DNA of 64,000 nt from Paenibacillus macerans (GCF_900454495.1 NZ_UGSI01000001.1:2666001-2730000); one strand, 5' to 3'. Positions 41,827-51,167 are shown, counted from the stretch's first letter. Program-made: numbers and translations. Notes: a model not told the origin generated them from the sequence alone.

Positions 41827-43371
41827 TTATGTCCACCTCCAGCCGGCCGGATATTCGTTTTTGAGCAGGCCGTTTTGCCATTTGCCCCAGCCGAGGGAAT
41901 AACCGTCCACGGTGACAAGCACATAACCTTTCGGATTAGCTCCATCGCGGGTATGGACCCGCGAAGCTTCGATTTCCAGCGTTTCTCCTTTTAAATAGCG
42001 GACGGCCTCCCCGCCGTCCACGGACAAGTCGAGCGTTCTGGCCGCCTCGGAAGGCGCCAGCGCCGTAGCCAGCGGATGCCCTGGCGTAAACCGGCCGTTT
42101 TTGACCGTGCCGGCATACCAGCCTGGGCGAACGACCTTTAGCCCGTCCAGCTGTTCTTTGGCGACCGGCGAAAGGTACACGTTCCCGCCGAACGTCAGCT
42201 TCGTCCCGGGCAGTTCGGCCCGCAAATGCTCCGCGGCAAAAGCCCGCCAGCTATCCAGCGTCTCCCGTTCGCCGAAGCCCCTTTTGTCCGCGCCGGCCGC
42301 TTGACGGGAACGCAGCGCAGGGCGAGCCTCCGCTCCACCGCGAGTTGCTCCGCTTTGCCGCGAAGCGATGCGTTCATGCCCGCCCGCAAGCTTGGCCTCC
42401 GGAACGTGCGCCTCCCTATTTCGCTCCAGCACCGCGACAAAATGCCCTTCGCCTTCCACCTTATGCGGCCATAATCTGCCGCAGCCGGCGGTTTGCTTTT
42501 TGATTTCCTCAGGGACCGAAGCCATAACGCCCCCTTCTTCGCTGCTTAGCCAAAGCCAATCCGGCCGTCCCGGGGCAATACCGGCGTCCCGCGGCACGGG
42601 GACAACCTCGAAGTCCGGGTTCCCCAGCAAAAATTCCGCGATCATCGCCTCGTTCTCTTCCGGCGCAAACGTGCAGGTGGAGTAAACGATCCTGCCGCCG
42701 GGCGCCAGCATCGCCGCCGCCGTTTTCAAAATATCCCGCTGCATGACCGTACATTTCTCGATCGAATGCCGTTCCCACTGCCGGGCCATGCCTTCATCCT
42801 TTCGGAACATGCCTTCGCCCGAACACGGGGCGTCGATCAGGATTTTATCGAAATAATGCGGAAAAGCCCGGGCGATCCGCTCCGGCGCTTCGTTCAGCAC
42901 CACCGCGTTCCGCACGCCGTAAAGCTCGATGTTTTTGGCCAAGGCCTTCGTCCGTTCCGCATGGATATCGTTGGTAACGAGCACCCCTTTGCCATTCAGG
43001 CGGGCCGCGATTTGCGTCGACTTGCCCCCCGGAGCCGCACATAAATCCAGCACCCGTTCCCCTTCCGAGACGTTCAGCAGCTCCGCCGGCGCCATCGCGC
43101 TCGGCTCCTGTATGTAATACAATCCGGCATGGTAGTACGGGTGTTTGCCGGGCTTGACCCGTTCATCCACATAAAAGCCCGCCTCGCACCACGGAATCGG
43201 ACGGAGCGCAAACGGGGACAGCTTCAGGAACGAGTCCAGGCCGATTTTTAACGTATTGACGCGGATTCCCGCATGCCTGGGATCGTCATAGGAGGACAGG
43301 AACGCCTCATACTCATCCCCAAGCAGCTCCCGCATTCTATCCAGAAAAACGCTCGGTAGTTGCACCGTCAT
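41827..43371 (-). CDS. rsmF: RsmF-family rRNA (cytosine-C5)-methyltransferase, copy 2
   Basis: 514 residues. The N-terminal MTVQLPSVFLDRMRELLGDE domain is followed by the SAM site VLDLCAAPGGKSTQIAARLN, catalytic cysteines in DAPCSGEGMFRKD and YSTCTFAPEENE, and a C-terminal RsmF/PUA-like domain (LTFGGNVYLSPVAKEQLDGL; GYSLGWGKWQNGLLKNEYPA). ATG 43371 is chosen by comparison with copy 1; the 42 codons open upstream look unlike the family. GGATGG upstream is a weak ribosome site. Same architecture as the gene at 34231-35778, about 6 kb away and inverted. Coupled to rsuA. Confidence 0.9.
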   Translation of the reverse strand: MTVQLPSVFLDRMRELLGDEYEAFLSSYDDPRHAGIRVNTLKIGLDSFLKLSPFALRPIPWCEAGFYVDERVKPGKHPYYHAGLYYIQEPSAMAPAELLNVSEGERVLDLCAAPGGKSTQIAARLNGKGVLVTNDIHAERTKALAKNIELYGVRNAVVLNEAPERIARAFPHYFDKILIDAPCSGEGMFRKDEGMARQWERHSIEKCTVMQRDILKTAAAMLAPGGRIVYSTCTFAPEENEAMIAEFLLGNPDFEVVPVPRDAGIAPGRPDWLWLSSEEGGVMASVPEEIKKQTAGCGRLWPHKVEGEGHFVAVLERNREAHVPEAKLAGGHERIASRQSGATRGGAEARPALRSRQAAGADKRGFGERETLDSWRAFAAEHLRAELPGTKLTFGGNVYLSPVAKEQLDGLKVVRPGWYAGTVKNGRFTPGHPLATALAPSEAARTLDLSVDGGEAVRYLKGETLEIEASRVHTRDGANPKGYVLVTVDGYSLGWGKWQNGLLKNEYPAGWRWT

Positions 43372-43497
43372 CTCGTACCATCCATTCTTCAGAAACTCTT
43401 GTTGAAAAACAACGCTATTGTACCACAGGTTCCCTATTTCCGGGAAACGCCCGTTCATCCAAAACAGCGGCGCGAACCGTGTAAAACTCCGCTGCAA

Positions 43498-43894
43498 ATG
43501 ACTAGACTCCGACGATTATCTAACGATTATCTGATGATTATCTAATGATTAACTGTAAATCATACAGCTATAGTATACCGAATTGCCAAGCCAATCGTTT
43601 TAATTGCATCTCATACAACTACATCCCATTCTTTTGGCTTTTCTTTCGAAAGAAGCGAAGTAGTTGCAGGATTTGCACTTATTCAAGCGCTGTAACAGCA
43701 TTTCCGGATAAATAACCGTTCATTTTGCAACTATTGGAGCCTGAAGCGGACTCACGGATTTCTTCACCAGAAAATCGCAGCCGCACTGTCCAACCTCACA
43801 TTGGAAATATCCAATAGACTTCGCTTAGGCCGCCCGTTTTGCCCCGGAAACGGCAAAAGCCCGCCCCAATAAACGATATAGGCGAGCCTTAATA
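43498..43894. other. AT-rich intergenic region with an 11-bp tandem repeat
   Basis: No gene. Four head-to-tail units (43514-43557) start GATTATCTAAC, GATTATCTGAT, GATTATCTAAT, GATTAACTGTA. The rest, to 43894, shows nothing recognisable. Confidence 0.6.
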
Positions 43895-44386
43895 TCAGCC
43901 GTTTAATTCCCGTTGTCGCTGCTCCAGCTTCAGCCGGCGTTCCTCATGTTTTTCGCCCCGCTGCGGCTTGCGCCGCTGCGGGACGTTTGGGGCGATCTCC
44001 GCCGCCGCTTGCTCCACGGCGTCACGCAGCGCCGGATCGACAATATCAATCGTTAAATCATAATACGCAAAAGAACGGTTTTGCCGGGGCTCCAAAGCTT
44101 CCGCATAAGCCGCCGCCTCCCGGCGCAGCTTGCCGAGGTCGATCCCCAGCGCCCCTTCCGGATACGGGCCGAGCCGCTCCAGCGCCGACAGCAGCATTTT
44201 CCGGCCGCCCGAAACGTTTCCGCTCCGCGCATGGAACAGCCCGACGGCTACCTGCAGCAGGCCCTTGTACAGCGGATCGTGATCCCGCTCCAGCCACAGC
44301 TCCTCCAGCACCTCATGGCACTCAAAGTAATCGCGGTCCCGGTTAAAATAAACCAGATACGCCACGTACAGCGGCTCATAGCTCAT
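43895..44386 (-). CDS. DUF309 protein
   Basis: 163 residues. The DUF309 mark YFNRDRDYFECHEVLEELWL is at the N-terminus, followed by LYKGLLQVAVGLFHARSGN. This is the family's helical His/Glu-rich core. The C-terminal 40 residues are charged (RRKPQRGEKHEERRLKLEQR) and extend past the usual domain. The start lies within the 3' end of the alarmone synthetase gene (11-bp overlap), so the two are translationally linked. Function is not established for the family. Confidence 0.88.
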   Translation of the reverse strand: MSYEPLYVAYLVYFNRDRDYFECHEVLEELWLERDHDPLYKGLLQVAVGLFHARSGNVSGGRKMLLSALERLGPYPEGALGIDLGKLRREAAAYAEALEPRQNRSFAYYDLTIDIVDPALRDAVEQAAAEIAPNVPQRRKPQRGEKHEERRLKLEQRQRELNG

Positions 44387-45191
44387 CGCCGGGCTCCTCC
44401 ACTTTTTTGTGCCGCTTGATTAGCTCTTTGACCTCGGTCAGCAGTTCCTTGAAGCCTTCAAAGTCTTTCGCTTCCCAAAGCTTGTTAAACCGGCGCTGCG
44501 CGTCGATCGCCTCCGAGACGAGATGATAGAAATATAGCTGGTGAATGGCCGTGAGCAGCGACGACACGATATTGGAGTCGTCCTCAAAGCTTTTTTGCGC
44601 CAACAGGATTTCCTGACGGATGCTCGACATCTCATTGTCCAGCACAAAAGCGGCCTCGGCCGCTTTTTTCAGCCGGGCGCGCATTTCCTCCGGCAGGCTT
44701 TCGCGGTATTTATAGTTCAGCGAGTGCTCGATCGTCGCCCAGAAGTTCATCGCCAGCGTGCGAATCTGGATTTCGGCGAGCACGTTTTTTTGCCCAAGCG
44801 CGGTTTGCACCGGGTATTCGACGATCATATGAAAGCTGCGGTAGCCGCTTTCCTTGTAGTTCGTGATGTAGTCCTTCTCGTACAGCACCTTCAGGTCCTT
44901 GCGCATGCGGATATATTCCGCGACCCGCCGGATATCCTCCACGAACTGGCACATGATGCGGATGCCGGCGATATCCTCGATGCCCGTCTCCAGATCGTCC
45001 ATGGACACATTCAGCCGTTTGGCTTTTTCTAGAATGCTGGAAATTTTTTTGACCCGTCCGGTCACGAATTCAATCGGCGCGTATTCTTCGCGTTTTTTTA
45101 GTTCGGACCGCATCGTTTTGAATTTCACTTTTAATTCCTCAACAGCCTGTTCATATGGAAGCAAAAATGTTCCCCAATCTCTACTGTCCAT
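44376..45191 (-). CDS. Small alarmone synthetase, (p)ppGpp (RelP/RelQ-like)
   Basis: 271 residues, a single RelA/SpoT synthetase domain with no hydrolase or TGS domain. Core motifs are RVKKISSILEKAKRLNV, GIEDIAGIRIMCQFVEDI, KESGYRSFHMIVEYPV and LAEIQIRTLAMNFWATIEHS. It makes pppGpp/ppGpp from ATP and GTP or GDP under stress. It is longer than B. subtilis YjbM (211 aa), with an extra C-terminal helical segment. Overlaps the DUF309 gene. Confidence 0.92.
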   Translation of the reverse strand: MDSRDWGTFLLPYEQAVEELKVKFKTMRSELKKREEYAPIEFVTGRVKKISSILEKAKRLNVSMDDLETGIEDIAGIRIMCQFVEDIRRVAEYIRMRKDLKVLYEKDYITNYKESGYRSFHMIVEYPVQTALGQKNVLAEIQIRTLAMNFWATIEHSLNYKYRESLPEEMRARLKKAAEAAFVLDNEMSSIRQEILLAQKSFEDDSNIVSSLLTAIHQLYFYHLVSEAIDAQRRFNKLWEAKDFEGFKELLTEVKELIKRHKKVEEPGDEL

Positions 45192-45224
45192 CCCTATGCC
45201 TCCTGTCTTCTGTAACCCGGTTTT

Positions 45225-46319
45225 CTAGCGGTGGTCGGCCCCCACCGCCTCGGAAATATGGCTAAACCCGTCGCGCGCAAGCAGCTCCCTCAAGCCGCGA
45301 TGCAGCTTCCGGTTGATCTCCGGCCCCTCATAAATCAGCGCAGTATAAATTTCCACCAGGCTGGCGCCCGAACGTATTTTGTCATAGGCGTCGGCAGCGG
45401 AAAAAATCCCGCCCGAACCGATAATCGGCAGTTTGCCGCCCGTTTGGCGATAAACGCGGGAGACGATTTCCGTCGATCTGGCGGCCAGCGGCTTGCCGCT
45501 AAGCCCGCCGGTCTCCTTGGCGTTCTTATGGTGAATCCCTTCTCTGGAAACGGTCGTATTCGTGGCGATCAAGCCGGAGACGCCGCTTTTTTCGATCGTA
45601 TCGACCATATACTCCAGTTCCCGGTCGCTTACGTCGGGGGCAATCTTCACCAGTACCGCTTTGCTCGCGCCATGTTTCTTTGCCTCCGCCGCCATCTGGT
45701 TCGTCACCGCCCGCAGCAGCCCGGACAACTCGTCGCCATGCTGCAGATTACGCAAGTCCGGCGTGTTTGGCGAGCTGATATTAACGACAAAAAAGTCCGC
45801 ATACGGATACAGCGCCGAAACGCATTTCTCATAATCGCGAAACGCCTCTTCATTAGGCGTCGTTTTGTTTTTTCCGATGTTCACGGCGACGGGAATCGGC
45901 CGCTGTTTTAACGCCCGCAGCCTTGCCGCCATCTCCTCCGCGCCGCGATTGTTGAAGCCCATCCGGTTGATCAGCGCTTCCTCCGGAGGAAGCCTGAACA
46001 GCCGCGGCCGGTCGTTGCCCGGCTGCCCGGCCGGAGTCACCGTCCCCACTTCCATAAAACCGAAGCCGATGGCCGAAAAACCCTCCACCGCGTCGGCGTT
46101 TTTATCGAGTCCGGCGGCGAGTCCCACCGGGGAAGGAAAATGAATTCCGAATAAGTCCGTGGCCAGCTCCGGCACTTCCGGAACGCCGTACATACCGCGC
46201 ATGAGGGTGAGGGCCCCCGGTATTTTTGCCGCATTATGCAAACCGTCAATGACTAAATGATGGGCATTTTCCGGATCCATCCGAAAAAAAACGGGTTTCC
46301 CCAAAAGCCGATACAACAC
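45225..46319 (-). CDS. pyrD: Dihydroorotate dehydrogenase (quinone), class 2
   Basis: 364 residues. The N-terminal membrane-association helices (MLYRLLGKPVFFRMDPENAH region) mark the class 2 enzyme, which feeds electrons to quinone. FMN and active-site motifs are GLAAGLDKNADAV, GFGFMEVGTVTPAGQPGNDR, NISSPNTPDLRNLQ (base Ser) and GSGGIFSAADAYDKI. GTG 46319 is taken as the start by family length; ATG 46355 lacks a ribosome site. It oxidises dihydroorotate to orotate in pyrimidine synthesis. It lies apart from any other pyr genes. Confidence 0.93.
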   Translation of the reverse strand: MLYRLLGKPVFFRMDPENAHHLVIDGLHNAAKIPGALTLMRGMYGVPEVPELATDLFGIHFPSPVGLAAGLDKNADAVEGFSAIGFGFMEVGTVTPAGQPGNDRPRLFRLPPEEALINRMGFNNRGAEEMAARLRALKQRPIPVAVNIGKNKTTPNEEAFRDYEKCVSALYPYADFFVVNISSPNTPDLRNLQHGDELSGLLRAVTNQMAAEAKKHGASKAVLVKIAPDVSDRELEYMVDTIEKSGVSGLIATNTTVSREGIHHKNAKETGGLSGKPLAARSTEIVSRVYRQTGGKLPIIGSGGIFSAADAYDKIRSGASLVEIYTALIYEGPEINRKLHRGLRELLARDGFSHISEAVGADHR

Positions 46320-46489
46320 GTTATTTGTCCACTCCGATCGCTGTTTCCTGTGCATTTTTTCTATAAACAGTTTAGCCGTTTCCGGCCAAAAAGAAAAGTT
46401 TAACCTCGCCGCATGTGAAAACCACTACAAAGTGATGGAATTTTAAAATGAAAGCCATTACAATAGGAATAAAAAGGGAGGGGATAACC

Positions 46490-46621
46490 ATGTCAACCAA
46501 ACGTGTACCGCCCACGCTCCAGCAAAAAAAGGACGAAGTCAACAAGAAGGCGCTCATCTGGTCGATCTCCATCGCCGCGGCGCTTATTGTGGCAACTACC
46601 GTCCTCTTGATTTTGACGTAA
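46490..46621 (+). CDS. 43-residue single-pass membrane protein
   Basis: A small gene with an excellent ribosome site (AGGGAGGGG, 6 bp upstream). It has a charged N-terminal half (STKRVPPTLQQKKDEVNKKA) and one hydrophobic helix (LIWSISIAAALIVATTVLLI). The stop is TAA 46619-46621. It is transcribed away from pyrD and converges on the L,D-transpeptidase gene. Small Bacillus membrane proteins of this shape are often sporulation or stress proteins; no family is recognised. Confidence 0.65.
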   Translation: MSTKRVPPTLQQKKDEVNKKALIWSISIAAALIVATTVLLILT

Positions 46622-46635
46622 AACTCAAAGTCTTT

Positions 46636-48102
46636 TTAGTTAAGCCAGTGATATACTCGATGGGGATTGGTCTGATCCTCGCGGTGTCCGAGCTTGAATC
46701 TTTCTTTCGGGACGCTCTCCAGGTCTGGCAAAATCCCCTTTCCTATCGTCACCTTCGTTCCTTTCGGGGCGAGATCGAACAGTTCTTCGACATCCTTTTT
46801 CCCCATGCGGATACAGCCCAGCGATTCGTCTTTGCCGATGCTGTCCGGATCGTTCGTCCCGTGAATCGCGTAGTTCGTGTCCGATAACTGCATGCCGCGG
46901 CTGCCGAACTCGCCGTTGTCTCTTCCATTCGGGTTGATCACTTTGTCCGAAATAGCGAAAGAACCTTCCGGCGTCCTGTCGCCGCCCAGTCCCACAGGAT
47001 AACTGCGAATCAGCTTGTCACCGCTGACGACGGCCAGCACATGCGTTTTCTTGTCCACGATAATCTCAAACGGCTCGCTGAAGTACGGTTGTTCTTCCGG
47101 AGCTAAACTATCCTTAACCGCGTCCGAATTCGCGCTCGGCTGACCCGCCGCACCGGAACCGGCGGCGTTTTGCAGCCTCTTCAGCAGCGGCCCGAACGTT
47201 TTGACCATAACAGGATCGCTGCCGGCAAGCCAATTGTCCGGAAAAGGGCCGGTCAGATCGTCAAGACCGGTTGGCCATGCTCCCGTACCTTCCTTGTATC
47301 TCTGCATCGCCGAAGCAAGCACGCCCAGCGACTCCTGGTACGGAATCCACCGCTCGGCCGCCGCCTGCAAGCCGGAAGCGTCCGGCGGGGTGCAGCGGCA
47401 TGCTTCCGCGTCATAGGATTGGATCGTCGTCGTTCCTTGATCCGGGTTTTGCTCCAGTTCATAAACGACCGGCATGCCGTCCGTCCAGAGCAAATAATCT
47501 CCTTCCCGCTCCATGCCGAGCACAACGGCATTCAGAATCGGCGCGCCGGTGCGGTTCTGCAAATCGATCAGCCCGCCGAGCGCCTCGGCGCCGGCCTTGG
47601 CTTTACCGAAAGCGTAACCTTGCGCCGTAAACACCGGCCCTTTGACGGCGTCCGCCGAGCCGGCCGAACCGGCCTTTGCCGGAGCTTTTCCCGGCGGCGT
47701 GGCCGGCTTGGCATCCGGTACAGCGGGATCCGTCTCCGCTCCCGGTTCATCTTGAAGGCCGGCCGTGGCCGGTTCGGCCGTTTTTTCACTCGGCGCATAA
47801 GCCGAGGGATGCCCGATCACCACCAGGGCGATCAGCAGGGCGATGCCCAGCTTGCGCAGAAAGCGGCTACGCTTCTCCCGCTGCTTCGTCTCCTGCAGCA
47901 AGTCGGCTTTGTAGCCCATCCATAAATCCTCCGGAATTTTGCTCGCTTCGAAAGCTTCATAGACGCCGCCCGCCTGAATATAGCAGTACCGTGCCTTTCC
48001 CGTCTGGCCGCTTGCTTCGTATTCCTTGCCCAGCAAATACCAGGCCATTTTGTTTTTCGGGTGGTTTTCCACAAATTTTTTGAGGTAGGCTGAATCCCCC
48101 AT
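46636..48102 (-). CDS. L,D-transpeptidase (YkuD) with N-terminal TPR-like and membrane segment
   Basis: 488 residues. Residues 1-80 form a TPR-like cytoplasmic part (AWYLLGKEYEASGQTGKARY). One membrane anchor lies near 86-104. A Pro/Ala linker follows, then a variable domain, then the YkuD catalytic domain near the C-terminus with the HGTNDPDSIGKDESLGCIRM motif (His and catalytic Cys). It would crosslink peptidoglycan stem peptides outside the membrane. GGAGG is 6 bp before ATG 48102. A cytoplasmic TPR joined to an external transpeptidase may recruit partners. Confidence 0.9.
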   Translation of the reverse strand: MGDSAYLKKFVENHPKNKMAWYLLGKEYEASGQTGKARYCYIQAGGVYEAFEASKIPEDLWMGYKADLLQETKQREKRSRFLRKLGIALLIALVVIGHPSAYAPSEKTAEPATAGLQDEPGAETDPAVPDAKPATPPGKAPAKAGSAGSADAVKGPVFTAQGYAFGKAKAGAEALGGLIDLQNRTGAPILNAVVLGMEREGDYLLWTDGMPVVYELEQNPDQGTTTIQSYDAEACRCTPPDASGLQAAAERWIPYQESLGVLASAMQRYKEGTGAWPTGLDDLTGPFPDNWLAGSDPVMVKTFGPLLKRLQNAAGSGAAGQPSANSDAVKDSLAPEEQPYFSEPFEIIVDKKTHVLAVVSGDKLIRSYPVGLGGDRTPEGSFAISDKVINPNGRDNGEFGSRGMQLSDTNYAIHGTNDPDSIGKDESLGCIRMGKKDVEELFDLAPKGTKVTIGKGILPDLESVPKERFKLGHREDQTNPHRVYHWLN

Positions 48103-48254
48103 ACGTTTCCTCCATCAAATGGAAAAGTTAAGCTTCAACTATTACTATATCGGCAAAATGGATGGCGTTTCTAACCCAAACCTGCGAGAAAAGCGGATTT
48201 TGCGACTTAGTACCTACATCGCTTTAACATTTTCCGGGACATTTCGGAAAAAGC

Positions 48255-48295
48255 AAAAAGCGCGGCCAGCAGGAAGCCCTGCTTTTCCGCGCTTT
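48255..48295. terminator. Terminator between BI-1 and L,D-transpeptidase genes
   Basis: AAAAAGCGCGG / CCGCGCTTT stem with an inner CAGG...CCTG stem. Confidence 0.75.
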
Positions 48296-48366
48296 AGAAC
48301 TATATAAATTGCCTGACTCTTGCTTATTCGTAGGTTCAACCTATACAGCCGCTTGGTTCCAATTGC

Positions 48367-49107
48367 TTAATCCCGGCTCGCCAATTTTGCGAGCAGGCGA
48401 AGGATTTCCAGGTACAGCCATACCAGCGTGACCATCAAGCCGAATGCGCCGTACCATTCCATAAATTTCGGTGCTCCCCGGTGGGCTCCCTCTTCGATGA
48501 AATCGAAATCCAGCACCAGGTTCAAGGCGGCGATGATGACGATCACGACCGAGATGCCGATGCCGATCCAGTCGTTGCTGTGGAGATACGGCACCTGAAT
48601 TCCGAACAAACCGAGAATAAAGCTGAGCAGATAGACGAGGGCCACGCCCCCGGTAGCCGCGACGACTCCGAGCTTGAAGTTTTCCGTCGCCTTGATCAGC
48701 CGGGTCTTGTAGGCGATAAGCAGAGCCACAAACACGCCCATGGTCAGCAGCGTCGCCTGTAGCGTGATTCCATTGAACTTCGCTTCATAAGTGGCTGAAA
48801 GGGCCCCCAGGAACATCCCTTCGGCAATGGCGTAAACCGGGACCAGATACGGGGCCGTTCTCGGCACAAAGCTGACGATCAGCGCCAGGATCAACCCGAC
48901 GATCGCTCCTCCGATCGCCATCGGGACAACGTTCATCCCGTCGAAATACAGCATCCATGCGCTGAACGCGCTGCCGAGGAGGATGACTAATGTGATAAAC
49001 GATTTGTTTACCGTCCCCTCGACGGTCATCGCGTTCATTCCGGAAAATGAGTCCGGCCTGTCAAACGTATCGCTCCTTAAAGTTGGGTTACCGCTGCGTC
49101 CGATCAA
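48367..49107 (-). CDS. Bax inhibitor-1/YccA family membrane protein
   Basis: 246 residues, seven hydrophobic segments. The family pattern is seen in the central TAPYLVPVYAIAEGMFLGAL, the conserved LDFDFIEEGAHRGAPKFMEW and the final MVTLVWLYLEILRLL. TTG 49107 is preferred, with GAGGTG 9 bp upstream; the ATG 15 nt earlier overlaps that site. Members act as pH-sensitive ion (Ca2+) leak channels or as FtsH modulators; which applies here is unknown. Confidence 0.88.
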   Translation of the reverse strand: MIGRSGNPTLRSDTFDRPDSFSGMNAMTVEGTVNKSFITLVILLGSAFSAWMLYFDGMNVVPMAIGGAIVGLILALIVSFVPRTAPYLVPVYAIAEGMFLGALSATYEAKFNGITLQATLLTMGVFVALLIAYKTRLIKATENFKLGVVAATGGVALVYLLSFILGLFGIQVPYLHSNDWIGIGISVVIVIIAALNLVLDFDFIEEGAHRGAPKFMEWYGAFGLMVTLVWLYLEILRLLAKLASRD

Positions 49108-49232
49108 GAAACAACACCTCATTTATCAATTTGTTACTATGATATCATAAAATATTCCAACTATACTAGAACATATTGTCGTTTCCATTTTGGGCTCGAA
49201 CTAACCTGCCTAAATCCCGCGAAGTTCCCGCG

Positions 49233-49277
49233 AATCCACGAAATGCACGAAATCCACGAAATCCACGAAATCCACGA
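49233..49277. repeat. 9-bp tandem repeat, five units
   Basis: Five units of AATCCACGA (one with a TG change) followed by a partial unit, in the gap between the BI-1 and ferredoxin genes. Not a CRISPR, since there are no spacers. Confidence 0.85.
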
Positions 49278-49466
49278 AATGCAAAGGGGCATGCGATTTT
49301 CGTCGAAACTCCTCGAAAAGGGTGGTTCAAATGCAAAACTTCAGTTCATTTCCGTTCAAAAACCTCTTTTTTATCAAAAAGCTCATGATCAGATGCACTT
49401 TTGCAGTTGAACCGCTCAAACTCCCCACGGCCCCAAACCGTCCCTTCAAACTGTCTGTTAAAAAAA

Positions 49467-49497
49467 ACAAACCCCACCGCTGCGGTGAGGTCTCCTG
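49467..49497 (-). terminator. Ferredoxin terminator
   Basis: Minus strand stem CCTCACCGC / GCGGTGGGG followed by TTTG and TTTTTT. Confidence 0.8.
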
Positions 49498-49517
49498 CTT
49501 GTACTCGCTATCGGAAA

Positions 49518-49760
49518 TTAGCCTTCTTTATTAAACGGCTCATCCGCCACTTTGATGGAGTCGGTCGGGCAGCCGTCGCAAGCGTCTTGAAGATCGTCGT
49601 ACAAATCTTCCGGGATTTCCGTCACGCCGCGGTTCTTGTCCTCACCGTAGATAACTTCCGCCAAGCCTTCATCGTCGTAATCGTAAATATCCGGTGCAGT
49701 AGCGCCGCAAGCGCCGCACGCAATGCAAGTGTCCTTCTCAACCCAAGTATATTTTGCCAT
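49518..49760 (-). CDS. fer: [4Fe-4S] ferredoxin
   Basis: 80 residues, acidic. Cluster ligands are in TCIACGACGA (CxxCxxC) and, near the C-terminus, CDGCPTDSI. The family's single 4Fe-4S cluster uses the first three Cys plus the later Cys-Pro one. It is a soluble one-electron carrier for cytochrome P450s, desaturases and similar enzymes. GGAGGC about 9 bp upstream supports ATG 49760. It stands alone with its own terminator. Confidence 0.93.
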   Translation of the reverse strand: MAKYTWVEKDTCIACGACGATAPDIYDYDDEGLAEVIYGEDKNRGVTEIPEDLYDDLQDACDGCPTDSIKVADEPFNKEG

Positions 49761-49859
49761 CTTTAATCTGCCTCCTGAATAAACGGTACAAGTCCGGTGT
49801 TTTATATCACCATGACCACTATAATATAAATAGAAAGCAATTTCAATTCATTTTCCGTA

Positions 49860-51167
49860 TTATTCCAATCGAGAATCAGGATGATTCCCCCGTTGTTCCC
49901 GGAGAAAATCGGTTTGCAGCGAGGTGCCGCGAATTTTGTGGTCGCGGATCAGCGCCGAAGGATCGTCGGTCAGCATGCCCGCCGTCAAAACGGCGTTTTC
50001 GCCGAATTTGTCGCGCAGCATGTCCATCACCCGCGTGAGCGATTCCTTTTTCGGCTGCTGCTCGTAATCGAACAAATCGAGCTGCAGCGCGGCCTCCTCT
50101 TTGGGCACCAGATTTTGCAGCGTGATGCCAAGCAGGCGCACCGGTTTATCTTCGCTCCAGTGCCGCCGGTACAGCTCGCAGGCTTCGCGGTAGATTTCCT
50201 CCGCCTGCTCGGTCACCGTCTCAAGGCTTTGCGAGCGGGTGATCGTCTTCATATCCGGCGTGCGGATCGTGATCTGCACCGTTTGCGCCATCAGCTGCTG
50301 CCGCCGCAGCCTGCGGGCAACCTGGTCGGCCAAATTCAGCATAACCCGCTGCACATCCTCCATCCGGCTGATGTCCGCCGGCAGCGTCGTCGTATGGCCG
50401 ATCGACTTGTTTTTCTCGCGTTCGTCGTTCACCGGGGAATCGTCGATCCCGTTCGCCGCCCGCTTCATCCAGGCTCCGGCCACGCCGAAGCGTTCGATCA
50501 GCTTGTTTTCGTCCGCGGCAGCGAGCTGGCCGATCGTGTAGATCCGCATCTTCTTCAGCTTCTCCGCCGTTTTGCGGCCGACGCCGAACAACTCGTTACA
50601 AGGTTTGTCCCACAACAGCCGCGGCACATCGCGGATTCGGAGCACCGTAATGCCGTTGGGCTTCTTCATATCGGAGGCCATTTTCGCCAGCAGCTTGTTG
50701 GGAGCAACGCCGATGCTGCAGGGAAGGTCCAGTTCGTTTTTAATTCTTTGCTGAATTTGGGCCGCAATCTCCAGCGGCGTGCCGAACTGCTTGGACCCGG
50801 TAATATCCAGGTAGCATTCGTCGATCGACATCGCCTGCAGCAAAGGCGTGTATTCGTAAGCGATGTCCATGAACGCCCGGGAATATTTGCGGTACAAATG
50901 AAAATCCGGCTGAATGACAAGAAGCTCCGGACATTTTTTTAGTCCCTGGCTGACCGTCATTCCGGTGGAAATCCCCCTTTTCCGCGCCGTGTAGGAGCAG
51001 GTGACGATAACGCCCTTGCGCAGTTCGACGCTGCCGGCCACGGCCGTGGGACGGTTCCGGTATTTCTCCGGCTCCTCCGCCTCATGCACCGAACAGTAAA
51101 AGGCGTTCATATCGACATGAAGAATGACCCTGCCCCGGGCGGGATAATAATCAGCGGCATTTTTCAC
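49860..51167 (-). CDS. dinB: DNA polymerase IV (Y-family)
   Basis: 435 residues. Catalytic motifs are ILHVDMNAFYCSVHEAEEPE and MSIDECYLDITG (metal-binding Asp and Asp-Glu). Next comes the helix-hairpin-helix thumb (LFGVGRKTAEKLKKMRIYTI) and the little-finger domain. It carries out error-prone bypass of lesions. The beta-clamp-binding motif is probably the LQLDLFDY sequence near residue 365. The C-terminal ~35 residues past the domain (HKIRGTSLQTDFLREQRGNH) are extra. It is divergent from cimA. Confidence 0.93.
   Translation of the reverse strand: MKNAADYYPARGRVILHVDMNAFYCSVHEAEEPEKYRNRPTAVAGSVELRKGVIVTCSYTARKRGISTGMTVSQGLKKCPELLVIQPDFHLYRKYSRAFMDIAYEYTPLLQAMSIDECYLDITGSKQFGTPLEIAAQIQQRIKNELDLPCSIGVAPNKLLAKMASDMKKPNGITVLRIRDVPRLLWDKPCNELFGVGRKTAEKLKKMRIYTIGQLAAADENKLIERFGVAGAWMKRAANGIDDSPVNDEREKNKSIGHTTTLPADISRMEDVQRVMLNLADQVARRLRRQQLMAQTVQITIRTPDMKTITRSQSLETVTEQAEEIYREACELYRRHWSEDKPVRLLGITLQNLVPKEEAALQLDLFDYEQQPKKESLTRVMDMLRDKFGENAVLTAGMLTDDPSALIRDHKIRGTSLQTDFLREQRGNHPDSRLE

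Noticed and set aside
49233..49277. Possible CRISPR array
   Set aside because: 9-bp units without spacers and no cas genes.
49176..49388. Repeat-containing frame (Asn-Pro-Arg repeats)
   Set aside because: Product of the 9-bp tandem repeat, no ribosome site.
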